A program made the position numbers and the translations under genes. From an uncultured Poribacteria bacterium (GTDB lineage: Bacteria; Poribacteria; WGA-4E; WGA-3G), in the NCBI GenBank assembly GCA_951828385.1, contig OX639973.1, positions 4,331,200 to 4,395,199 of the forward strand: a stretch of DNA of 64,000 nt. Direction: 5' to 3'. Below, one piece after another: positions 9,189 through 18,000 of this stretch. A model generated the notes under the pieces. The model had not been told where the DNA came from, ran no database searches, and saw nothing but the letters and a program-made list of their open reading frames with translations. Position 1 is the first letter of the stretch, and each line of letters begins with the position of its first letter.

Positions 9189-9696
9189 TTGTTTACTTGA
9201 AACCTCCTTTCATTATTGTGTTGTCCCGTTTATTCAACTAACGAGATAGGTTAGCACAAGTTACCAAAAATGTTAAATTAATTTTTCAATTAAATTTTGA
9301 ACTGTTTGGTTGAAACTGATTGCCGTTGTGTAGGACCTATACAAATCTCACAAATCTGTTAAAATGTATTGAAATCTATACAAATCTAACAGAGGTGTTT
9401 GACTGTTGCCATACTTCCTGCTTCAACGTCCACTGCCTCCAAACGAGGGCTTACACGGACTCCACAGGCGTTTATCGTCTCCTCGCAACTCGTGGCGACG
9501 GTATTAAGGTTAGAAAAATTTGAACTACGTCACTACGTCTATTGTGGTGGGGCGGGGTAGAGTGTACCCCTAAGGTTTTCCCACCGACGTAGTCCAGTAA
9601 TTATACTATATCTTTCACCAGAAGTCAAATAAAATATCTATAGATTTGTATAAATTTGACTATATTTGTATAGATTTTTGGCTACTGCAACTTGCC
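9189..9696. other. Intergenic region with IS200/IS605-type remnant and AT-rich inverted repeats
   Basis: 508 bp. Copies of acaaatct and ctatacaaat at 9337-9390 face inverted copies at 9638-9680, so the interior looks bounded by an inverted repeat. The interior carries a tnpB tail on the minus strand (listed separately). No intact gene. Confidence 0.5.
9386..9472 (-). pseudogene. Remnant of TnpB (IS200/IS605 OrfB) C-terminus
   Basis: 29 codons reading NACGVRVSPRLEAV and ending near KHLC with a stop at 9386. The NACG segment followed by a short variable tail is the usual end of IS605-type OrfB/TnpB proteins. The upstream part (TSCEETI) is still recognisable, but the frame is lost before about 9510. 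No transposase tnpA, zinc finger or RuvC motifs remain, so this is a deletion derivative. Confidence 0.55.
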
Positions 9697-10998
9697 CTAA
9701 TGGGCTCGCTTTATTTTTCCCCACTGCGTTAAAAATTTACCTGTGGGTTCAACTGCCAAGATACCTGGTGTGCTGGTGAGAGCGAATTCGGCATCAATGC
9801 CGACGTACTGTCCCCAGCCGCCGCCACGTTCACTGACTTTCACCATCAACAGGTTACTACCGCGTTTGAGGTCAACATCAAACGTATCTTGGAAGGTGTT
9901 TGCATTGCCGCGCCCGCGGTTCACGGCGTTGGTATGAACGACTTCACCGTTGAGCCAAACCTTGATAGAGTCATCACTGTTAACGCCCATCGTAACGTCG
10001 CGCTGCGCTTTCGTCGTTTTAAGCGTAATCAGAGCGTAGGACGTAACATCGTTGAAATCAGTGTCATTCGTCATACCGATGTCAACGAGCATGGCGTTGA
10101 TGTTGCCATCTGCCGGCAGTGTACCGGGAGTCCATTCATAATCACCGACCTTGTCGCCTTTCCTCGCGCCATTCTTTGCGATGTCCTCTTCGGTGACTTT
10201 TCCGTTACTTTCCTCATCGAGCGAATCAACATCGGTAGAAGCCTGTCCGCCTTGGTTGGCATCGGTAGGGGCGATCATCCAGAGCCATGGACCGGTAATG
10301 CGTCTATTTGCGCCCCATGCTGATTCTTGTACGGGGATGGGGTCACCCTTAGCGTCAAATTTAACGTGTTCGTAATCATCAAAGTTTAGGCTGTGCTCGA
10401 AATCAGCGTCGATGCCGACGTTCATGCCCCAACCGCCCCCGCGCTCACTGACTTTGACCATCAAAAGATTCGCCCCTTCTTTGAGGTTAACCTGGAACTC
10501 GTCTTGGAATTCATCGGGGCCTCCACGTCCGCGGTTAACTGCGTTCTTATGAACGACTTCGCCATTGAGCCAGACTTTGATAGAGTCGTCGCTGCTGACG
10601 CCCATCGTCACATTACGTTGTTCTTCGTCGGTTTCGATGATGATAATGGCATAAGACGTGACATCGTTGAAATCAGCGATCTCTGTCATGCCGATGTCAA
10701 CGAGCATAGCGTTGATATTTCCGTCGGCAGGAAGTTCACCGGGTGTCCATCTATAACCGCTGACCGTATCCCCTTCGTTCGCGCCATTTTCTGCGATGTG
10801 TTTTTCGTTGGTTCTGCCTTTGCTGGCTTCATTGAGCGAATCAATATCCGTAGAAGCCTGTCCGCCTTCGTTGACTTCGTTTAGCGCAATCATCCAGAGC
10901 CAAGGACCGCTAATACGTTCTTGTGCGTGGCTAATGTTAGCCATAACCGCAAGGGTAAACAGAGATGCCAATCCTATCAGGCAAATTTTTTTATACAT
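9697..10998 (-). CDS. Secreted two-domain paralogue of the 6977 protein
   Basis: 433 residues: signal peptide (ending near SHAQ), two copies of the shared domain (first GPWLWMIALNEVNEGG, second GPWLWMIAPTDANQGG), a linker of about 40 residues between them, and the tail PTGKFLTQWGKIKRAH. Both domains keep SDDSIKVWLNGEVVH and VKVSERGGGWG. It is third in the minus-strand cluster 6977-10998, which in total holds five domain copies. The start ATG at 10998 gives a normal signal peptide. Function unknown; a ligand-binding or surface role is inferred. Confidence 0.83.
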   Translation of the reverse strand: MYKKICLIGLASLFTLAVMANISHAQERISGPWLWMIALNEVNEGGQASTDIDSLNEASKGRTNEKHIAENGANEGDTVSGYRWTPGELPADGNINAMLVDIGMTEIADFNDVTSYAIIIIETDEEQRNVTMGVSSDDSIKVWLNGEVVHKNAVNRGRGGPDEFQDEFQVNLKEGANLLMVKVSERGGGWGMNVGIDADFEHSLNFDDYEHVKFDAKGDPIPVQESAWGANRRITGPWLWMIAPTDANQGGQASTDVDSLDEESNGKVTEEDIAKNGARKGDKVGDYEWTPGTLPADGNINAMLVDIGMTNDTDFNDVTSYALITLKTTKAQRDVTMGVNSDDSIKVWLNGEVVHTNAVNRGRGNANTFQDTFDVDLKRGSNLLMVKVSERGGGWGQYVGIDAEFALTSTPGILAVEPTGKFLTQWGKIKRAH

Positions 10999-11017
10999 TT
11001 ATTTTTATTTTCCTTAC

Positions 11018-11254
11018 TTAATTGTTGCGTAATTGGTCCAGGGCTGAGGCAGGTAGCGGTGCCGCACCTGAAGTCGCTACGCCGTCGTCAACTTGCGCGG
11101 GAGTCATCATCCCCGGAACAACACAAGAGACGGCCGGGTGTGCCAAGATAAATTTGAGGGCCGCTTGTGGCAGACTTCGCGCCTTGTCTCCGATGATCGC
11201 TTTTACCTGTTCCACGCGCGCCAGATCGGCGAGGAACTTCTCACGTTGCCGCAT
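11018..11254 (-). pseudogene. Aldo/keto reductase, C-terminal fragment
   Basis: About 78 codons match the end of the aldo/keto reductase family: FLADLARVEQVKAI, then ALKFILAHPAVSCVVPG, the strand and loop that contact NADPH, and DQLRNN at the C-terminus. Full proteins are about 320 residues and carry a catalytic Tyr and Lys in the missing N-terminal three quarters. Sequence upstream of 11254 does not continue the family. It ends 20 bp from the secreted protein gene and is probably not functional. Confidence 0.7.
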
Positions 11255-11409
11255 CGTTGTTCCTTCGCAAGACCGTGAGACACGGGACCTTGTGCTTAGA
11301 AAGTGCTTACGATTTGAATTTGTTTGTTATTTTACAATATTTCTAATTATTCGTCAAGGATATTTTATGTTCGGTAGCGGCGGTCTATCTATCTGAGGAC
11401 GAAATTAGA

Positions 11410-11439
11410 TTGACAGACTCCGTCTGTTTCTGATAAGAT
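11410..11439 (+). promoter_or_regulatory. Sigma70-like promoter for the 11473 gene
   Basis: TTGACA, 18 bp, TAAGAT, ending 33 bp before the ATG. It likely drives the three-gene run 11473-14203. Confidence 0.6.
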
Positions 11440-11472
11440 ATATTCATTTGAAGGGAATGAAGGGAAAAATTG

Positions 11473-12195
11473 ATGGCTAAAAAACGCGGCAAGTTTAGGT
11501 TGAACGGTGTTGGCACAAAAGTGGAACAACATGCGGAGCGGGTTTTACGATTGGTAAAGTTGAATTCACCGCATGCGGATCCGCTTGCCTACGCGTCTCT
11601 GTTGTTCCTTAAAAGCCGTGATCCGGAAGGATTTAAGACACTGATGGCGGAGGCGATGGTCGCGGCACTCTATGATCGATTTAAAACCCGTGAGAAGGCA
11701 GCAAAATTAGACACCGCAGCACAACAGGCTCGGCAAAAGCCGAAACGGGGTGAAGTGAGCGCGGAACGGCGGCGGCGCAAACTCGCACTCGACGGTTCAG
11801 GCACACTCAGCGAACAACATATTGATAGGGTGAAACGTCTCTGGTCGGTCCTGTTGGAGAAAAATCATAATATGTATCAATACAAGACGCGCGTCGCTTT
11901 TGCGGAGTCAATGAAGTGGTTGGAAAAGAACGAGCCGAATAGATTTTCAGAACTGCTCGAATCGCTTGAAGATATGTCAAACGGCGATGATGCCTATTTT
12001 ATTTTTCTTCGGCACGAACTCAATCAGATACAAAAACAGGTCGCGGCATCACGTGAGAAAATGGATATGGACATCTTGGCACCGAGGCGACACCGAAAAG
12101 CGGAGACAGGAACACCGGATGATGACACTCCCTCAACTGAAATAGAGTATCCGGATCAGCAGACGCTATTTGACCGCGCAGAAAGGGATTTTTAA
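11473..12195 (+). CDS. Unknown protein with an internal duplication
   Basis: 240 residues, basic and helical, with no signal peptide. Two related halves are visible: LNGVGTKVEQHAERVLRL at the N-terminus and LDGSGTLSEQHIDRVKRL from about residue 110, each followed by a helical segment ending in FKTLM or FSELL. The family is not recognised. ATG at 11473 has a purine-rich site (gaaggga) upstream; a TTG just before it is less likely. The gene ends 3 bp before the RmlB-like dehydratase, so the two are probably cotranscribed. The duplicated helical unit could be a protein- or nucleic-acid-binding module, but nothing in the sequence proves it. Confidence 0.65.
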   Translation: MAKKRGKFRLNGVGTKVEQHAERVLRLVKLNSPHADPLAYASLLFLKSRDPEGFKTLMAEAMVAALYDRFKTREKAAKLDTAAQQARQKPKRGEVSAERRRRKLALDGSGTLSEQHIDRVKRLWSVLLEKNHNMYQYKTRVAFAESMKWLEKNEPNRFSELLESLEDMSNGDDAYFIFLRHELNQIQKQVAASREKMDMDILAPRRHRKAETGTPDDDTPSTEIEYPDQQTLFDRAERDF

Positions 12196-12198
12196 TTA

Positions 12199-13233
12199 AT
12201 GAGACTATTGGTCACTGGGGGTGCGGGATTTATCGGCACCAATTTCATCCGGTACTGGCTAAGGCACCACTCAGACGATGTTATTGTTAACCTTGATCTG
12301 CTGACATACGCTGGGAATATCACCAATTTGACGGATATAGCGGCGCGTTACCCGAAGCGTTACACGTTTGCCCAGGGTGACATTCATGACTCGGTGTTTG
12401 TGGAAAGCGTTTTGAAAAAAGAGATGCCGGATGTCATCGTCAATTTCGCTGCGGAGTCGCACAATAGCCGTGCAATTCTACATCCGCGGCGTTTCTTTGA
12501 GACGAACGTGATGGGGACGCAGGCTTTGTTAGACGCGGCTCGGAAGTATGACGTGCAGCGTTTTCATCATATTTCTACCTGTGAGGTGTACGGTGAACTT
12601 CCATTGGATTCACCCGATGCATTTAGTGAGAACGCGCCCTATCGTCCACAGACACCCTATAACGCTTCCAAAGCGGCAGCCGATCATCTCGTGAACGCCT
12701 ATTTTCACAGTTTCGGTATGCCGATAACGATCTCTAATTGTGCGAACAACTATGGTTCCTACCAGCATCCAGAAAAACTTATTCCGCTCTTCACAACGAA
12801 TGCGATTCAAAATTTACCGCTAACACTCTATCGCAGCAGTCATAATCGCCGAGAGTGGTTACATGTTGAAGACCACTGCCGAGCCGTCGCAGCGGTGATC
12901 AAGCACGGCAAAATCGGGGAAACCTACAATGTCGGGAGCGGGATGGAGAAGAGCATTGAGGAGATTAGCGATTTCATTTTAGATGTGCTTAACAAACCGC
13001 AGGCTCTCAAGACTTATGTGCCAGACAGACCCGGACACGATTGTCGGTATCTGTTGGATTCACGGAAGATTACTGAAGATGTTGGTTGGGAGCCGACGAT
13101 TGCGTTTGAAGATGGCATGCGCGAGACGATTCAGTGGTACGTCGAAAATCAGGAATGGTGGCAGACGATTCAACAGAAAGCGGATAGTGAAGTGGTTCAA
13201 GAGGATAAATGGGAAAAGTTCACAGAGAGGTAA
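12199..13233 (+). CDS. NAD-dependent sugar 4,6-dehydratase, RmlB-like
   Basis: Extended short-chain dehydrogenase of 344 residues close to dTDP-glucose 4,6-dehydratase. It has TGGAGFIG for NAD, LDLLTYAGN for the nucleotide ribose, AAESHNSRAI in place of the usual AAESHVDRSI, and the YxxxK pair in TPYNASK. The dehydratase signature normally reading STDEVYG here reads STCEVYG, so the catalytic Asp is Cys while the neighbouring Glu is kept. Late motifs (REWLHVEDH, YNVGSG, RPGHDCRY) are intact. No rmlA, rmlC or rmlD is next to it. It might act on another NDP-sugar or carry out only oxidation and epimerisation. Confidence 0.85.
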   Translation: MRLLVTGGAGFIGTNFIRYWLRHHSDDVIVNLDLLTYAGNITNLTDIAARYPKRYTFAQGDIHDSVFVESVLKKEMPDVIVNFAAESHNSRAILHPRRFFETNVMGTQALLDAARKYDVQRFHHISTCEVYGELPLDSPDAFSENAPYRPQTPYNASKAAADHLVNAYFHSFGMPITISNCANNYGSYQHPEKLIPLFTTNAIQNLPLTLYRSSHNRREWLHVEDHCRAVAAVIKHGKIGETYNVGSGMEKSIEEISDFILDVLNKPQALKTYVPDRPGHDCRYLLDSRKITEDVGWEPTIAFEDGMRETIQWYVENQEWWQTIQQKADSEVVQEDKWEKFTER

Positions 13234-13237
13234 CCTC

Positions 13238-14203
13238 ATGCAACTGACAACAGCACAACTAACAACGTGGAAACGGGATGGCATCATCGTAGTGCCCAAC
13301 GTGTTTTCACCGGAAGTGATCGCACCCGCACTCGAAGAAATTGAACGAAACGCCTATGATGGGTTGACTTACACCGAATATCACGCGAAATGGAGCGCGC
13401 ACCCCGAAGCGTTAAAAAGTGCATACGAGAAAAACAGCGATATGCAACGACTCGCGGGTCCCTTTGGAAAAGCGGTGCATTTCCCGACAGGCTTGGAAGC
13501 CGTCGATAAACTCATCGAAAACGAGGCATATCTGGCAATCGCACAGCAGTTGTTAGGCACAGAAGAAATTCGACTCGGTTATGGGCAAATATTCTTTCGA
13601 GAAGGTCTCACCGATAGTCGCCATAGTGAGCATCCATGGCAGGGTTATCACATTGACAATGCGACGAACTCGCCTTTGCCACCGCATCCAGATTGGGAAC
13701 GCTACGGATATATTTTGACCGCTATCTTCCCACATGACATCGAATTGGACGGTGCGCCGATGCTTGTCTGCCCAGGTTCACAGAACCGGTTAGATAAAAT
13801 ATGGGCGAAGTATCCGGGCAGAGGCGGTGGCATGGGTATTCCGGATCTCCGTGAGTTTAAAGGAGAACTCGCGGATCCGGTTCCCCTTACGGCGAAAGCG
13901 GGAAGTGTGTCGTTCCGTTCGAGTTACTTGGTTCACGCTGCACAACCGTTTGAGAACAAAAACAGACAACGCGGGTGGATGGGGTATCACTTCCATCGGG
14001 CAGACAATGACGATTGGTGCAAAACGACGCGTCCGGTGCCCGGTTGGGGCAGCCCACAGTATATGAAGTTTGTCACGCAAACCACTCCTGCTGTGCGGCG
14101 CGTCTTAGGGTGGCCCGCGCCTGGGGATGCGTATTATACACCGGAAACCCTCGCACGTCTTGCGCAGGCATATCCGGGGATTGACCTGGAGCCTTATCGG
14201 TAA
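13238..14203 (+). CDS. Phytanoyl-CoA dioxygenase (PhyH) family protein
   Basis: Fe(II)/2-oxoglutarate oxygenase, 321 residues. It starts at ATG 13238, 4 bp after the dehydratase stop; the frame is open further upstream, but that part overlaps the dehydratase. The iron triad is visible: HxD in GYHIDNATN and the distal His in LVHAAQPF, followed by an Arg (RQRGWMGYHF) suited to bind 2-oxoglutarate. LDGAPMLVCPGSQNR is the typical PhyH core. The substrate is unknown. Coupling to the RmlB-like gene suggests modification of a sugar-containing or secondary metabolite. Confidence 0.87.
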   Translation: MQLTTAQLTTWKRDGIIVVPNVFSPEVIAPALEEIERNAYDGLTYTEYHAKWSAHPEALKSAYEKNSDMQRLAGPFGKAVHFPTGLEAVDKLIENEAYLAIAQQLLGTEEIRLGYGQIFFREGLTDSRHSEHPWQGYHIDNATNSPLPPHPDWERYGYILTAIFPHDIELDGAPMLVCPGSQNRLDKIWAKYPGRGGGMGIPDLREFKGELADPVPLTAKAGSVSFRSSYLVHAAQPFENKNRQRGWMGYHFHRADNDDWCKTTRPVPGWGSPQYMKFVTQTTPAVRRVLGWPAPGDAYYTPETLARLAQAYPGIDLEPYR

Positions 14204-14407
14204 ACACTCCTTAATCATAACGTGAGGTTGGTATTAGGATATGCCTCTCGTAGGTTGGGTTGAGCGGTGAAAGGCAAAGTCTCACGGATTTTCTACGGAA
14301 ATTCTGCTTTTTCAATGCGCCAGGGGTTGCGTAGAAAGCGGACTGAAAGTGAGACTGAAGAGATAAAAGCTTCTGACATGTTAGAATAAGGAATTACAGA
14401 AAGGGGA

Positions 14408-14563
14408 AAAAATGCCGCCGCACAACGCCTCATCAAAGCGATGGAAAAACCACCACATCTCACGGACGAAGACATTGAAGCACTGAATCGGTCAATCAAA
14501 GACGGGGAAATACCTATAAATTTTGATTCGATCTTTGAGTCCGATGAACACGAAAAAGAATGA
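14408..14563 (+). pseudogene. Tail of a second STAND or antitoxin gene
   Basis: 52 codons ending TGA at 14561-14563 that match the last 50 residues of the 15003-19346 protein: AQRLIKAMEKPPHL, EDIEAL, IKDGEIPI, FDSIFESDE. An in-frame stop at 14387 bounds it upstream and no start codon fits. Its stop overlaps an ATG (14560) reading MNKDLAQ, which matches the start of the PIN toxin (MNKYLLD) for a few codons and ends at 14600. It is therefore a scar of the same gene junction found intact at 19346. Confidence 0.75.
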
Positions 14564-14590
14564 ATAAGGACCTAGCACAATCAAACACCC

Positions 14591-14619
14591 GTTCGTAGTA
14601 GTGCGATTCATCGCACGTC
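14591..14619 (+). repeat. Left copy of the 29-bp direct repeat
   Basis: Begins gttcgtagtagtgcgattc and contains the palindrome gtgcgattcatcgcac. Identical over 29 bp to 26357-26385 on the other side of the island. The 16 bp before each copy are also similar (gcacaa..caa.cac). Confidence 0.8.
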
Positions 14620-14900
14620 AAAACAATCGCCTCTTACAACAACCCCAACATCTGTTATTTGCATCAATACAACGCAAGTCTGATAGAGCGTGTAAAGTTT
14701 TTGATGCGCGATTAATAAAAATGCGGCCCTGTACCATAGGCTGTTGGTATCCTGTGGCACGCATCATCTGTAGCATAGGCTGTTAGCCTGTGGAGGACCA
14801 GGATTTCCCAATCCGTGATTTTCGGCGTACTCCCCCAAATGCGACCTGCATTCAGACCACAATTGACAAAATAGTTACACACCCTTTTTTGATTTTTAAC

Positions 14901-14929
14901 TTGAAATCTTCCTCACTTAACGCTATACT
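14901..14929 (+). promoter_or_regulatory. Sigma70-like promoter for the STAND gene
   Basis: TTGAAA, 17 bp, TATACT, 73 bp before the ATG at 15003. Confidence 0.6.
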
Positions 14930-15002
14930 TGTTTTAAGTCTTACCGAAGACGAAATAGCCCCAGAATAACCTCAGCATTCCGTTGATAAACCGAGATAAA
15001 CC

Positions 15003-18000
15003 ATGAAAAACAAATCTGCCGACAACACCTCAAACATAGATAGTTTGCCTGAGCGCAATCAAGCACCGATAAAAGCAGATTCCAAACGTCAAGCAACCGA
15101 TTCCATAGAAGGATATCGCTATCAGATCTTGCACAGTGTGAATGCTTGGCTGGACCTTGCTGATAACGATATTCTCTATCTTGAAGTTGTGGAAGATTTT
15201 GATATAGAATTAGATGGTACCTTTACGGCAACGCAAGTCAAACACACCCAAAACAACATAACACTCAGGTCCCAGCAGGTGATTGACGCGGTCAACAATT
15301 ATTGGGAACTGCGGACTAACAATCCAGATCGGCGTGTGAAATTCCGTCTCCTCACAAAATCTAAGATAGGTAAAGAACAAGATGATCTATTTGAAAAAGG
15401 CAAACGAGGTCTTGAAGTGTGGAACCGTTGTTCCGGTGATGAAGCAGCCATCGAAAAAATATCTAATTTTTTACTGACTGACGGAAAAATATCAGAGGCA
15501 GTAAATGATTTTCTGAAGGTGTCATCACCTCAAGAAATTTATGAAAAACTTATAGAACCGATTACTTGGGACACAGAGGGCAAAGATATCGATTCCATAG
15601 AGCAAGAGATAAACGAAAAATTAATTAATCACGGCAAAGAAAACAAAATTTCACCTTCTTATGCCAAGAAAATCTTTGCTCCGCTTCTCACAGAAGCCTT
15701 CGCGGTCGCAACGCGAAAGGATAACCGTAAACTTACTAAAGCACGTTTCCGTGAAATTTTTGAAGAGCAAACGACAGAAAGGGTTTCAACTCAGCATTTG
15801 CGGGACCTGCAAATGCTGGCAACACAGGCCGCAAAGGGTGCTACCGCCAGTGAGGCACCTACGGACGATCCATCTGATGTTACGATTCAATCATATTCAC
15901 CTACACAAACTGTTATCCCTCCGCTTTATCCCAATGTTTTCCGGAGAACAGACCTGCTTACAAGTATCCAAACTAAACTCCAATCAGACGGTATAGTTGT
16001 AATCCAAGGAGGGGTGGACAAAGGTAAAACAACCCTTGCAAAATTGGCTGCAAATGATATAAACGGATCATGGTTATGGCTGAACGTCACAAACGGGGAT
16101 CCATCATCTAAAGACTTTTCATCTCAGGGTGCTCAACTTCTACAGCAACTCGCTATTGCAGTAAGCAATGAATCTGAGCAGGTTAACGTCGTCCTTGACG
16201 ACCTGAACTTAGAACCACAACAGTTGCAGACGTATGAAGAAGACTTGGGTATTGTAGTTTATAGGTTACTGGAACATGGGGCAAAATTGCTGATCACAAG
16301 TCAACACAAACCACCTCCCAATCTCATCCGCAGCCTCGGCGTATCATCTTCCGTAACCATCAATGTTCCTAACTTTACTGAACCTGAAATAAGGCAATTT
16401 GCTGAAGAAATGGGATGTCCTGCTAATGACATAGACACTTGGGTAAAATTAATTCAAGCACATACGGGTGGACATCCGAGACTTGTACATGCTTGGATCA
16501 TCCGATTGCAGGAAGAAGGTTGGACAGAACAAAACATACTCACAAGTATCCTACAACCCCCCGAAGAGGTGAAAGAGGAGCGTGAAGCAGCAAGACTGTT
16601 GCTTACAGATTTGCCAAAAGATCGTCGGGAATTCCTCTATAGGCTTAGCTTGATGTCCATTGGATTTAGGAAAGATTATGCACTAAACGTGGCAGAGATA
16701 CCAGAACCTATATTGCATCCAGGAGATGTTTTCAGTCAACTGGTTGGTCCTTGGATAGATCAAGTTAGTGAAACCTATTATACAGTCTCACTTTTATTGA
16801 CTAACGCAGCCAAAGACGTTTGGTCCGAGAGCAGGATAAAAGATCTCCACGCTTACATTGCAAACGCAATCCTCAAAACAAAGAACCTGAGCATGACAGA
16901 GGCGTGGGCTGTGCTTACACATAGTATGATTGGACAAAACAGAGGGGGATTTATTTCTGTCATCCATGCCCTGATGACTGCTCAAGAGGAGGATTGGGAA
17001 AATCTCTGCCAGGAATTCTCGTGGTTAGTAAGTATTAAAACTGATCCTCATGAAGAATTATTCCCAGGTGATGCCTTTGTAAATCAAATGTTTCGATCAT
17101 TGCAGTATCGAATTGCAGTTGAGGTAAGACCAGAGTTAGTACCAAAGATATTTGAAATTTGGGATAAAGAAACCAAACCTTATGAACCACGTAAGTCATA
17201 TCTGTTATCTCGCCTAATGCTGGCGACACAAGCATTGAGATATAACCAAATACCGCTTCCATCTAAGAAATTGGTAGGCTATCTTAAAGAAATGATCGAC
17301 ATCAAAGATAGCAACAAAGATATTTGGGATATGTATCTTAATTCCATGGGGCAGATAGAAGAACACATCACTGATAATTCTAACTTTTTCAGTTTCCTAT
17401 TTAGTTTCATTTATATGCGTCCTGATATTAACGCTGCTTTCCTCAATGACCTTATTGATGCCCTGGATGAACTTGATCCAAAAACCCGGACTTTATTATT
17501 GGCAGATTTTGAGGGTTACAATATTGACTGTCGTATTTTGATTGAAAGCATCTACTTACATGAAGAAAAACAGGAAAATCCTGATTGGACAAAATGCTTA
17601 CAAGTTTATAACAAAGTAATAGAGAGATCTCTCGATTGGCGTTATCCACATATCGCTGCATTATCAGCAAGAGGTAAAGCAATCATATATGATGAATATT
17701 TAAAGGACCACAACACTGCTCATCAAGTTTATAAAGATATTATGTTAAAAGTGGGGGCGTTACCTGTGATAGAAGAAGGGCAAGCTGTTGTATATTTACG
17801 TCATGAACATTACCAAGAAGCACTTGATATTTACGAACGCATTCTTCCTGAGTGGTATCAAGCGTCAGAACGATTGGGCGTTGGACCTTTGGAAGAATGT
17901 CGTAGAGCCGCTATATGCGCAGCCTATTTGGACGATTGGAAGAAAGCGGGTACCTTTTTTGAAGAAGGAGCAAAGAGAACTCAAGAGGTTGAAAACACCG

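Larger units (their letters stand above)
14204..15002. other. 800-bp repeat-rich left edge of the defence island
   Basis: Contains a dispersed motif cgtaggttgggttga (14250, also at 61061), a scar of the island's own genes (14408-14600), one copy of a 29-bp direct repeat (14591-14619), a hairpin from two cataggctgtt copies (14735-14795), and a block (14825-14860) matching the interior of the MITE-like element at 5872. No intact gene is seen. Confidence 0.6.

Noticed and set aside
7175-10884. Several plus-strand open frames of 110-224 codons
   Set aside because: They mirror the repeated secreted-protein domains on the minus strand and repeat with them, as expected of shadows.
11255-11396. Extension of the aldo/keto reductase fragment upstream
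   Set aside because: The in-frame codons before 11254 do not resemble the family.
12983-13237. Extended start of the PhyH gene by 85 codons
   Set aside because: It overlaps the dehydratase in another frame, is very basic and Arg-rich, and the ATG at 13238 fits the PhyH start.
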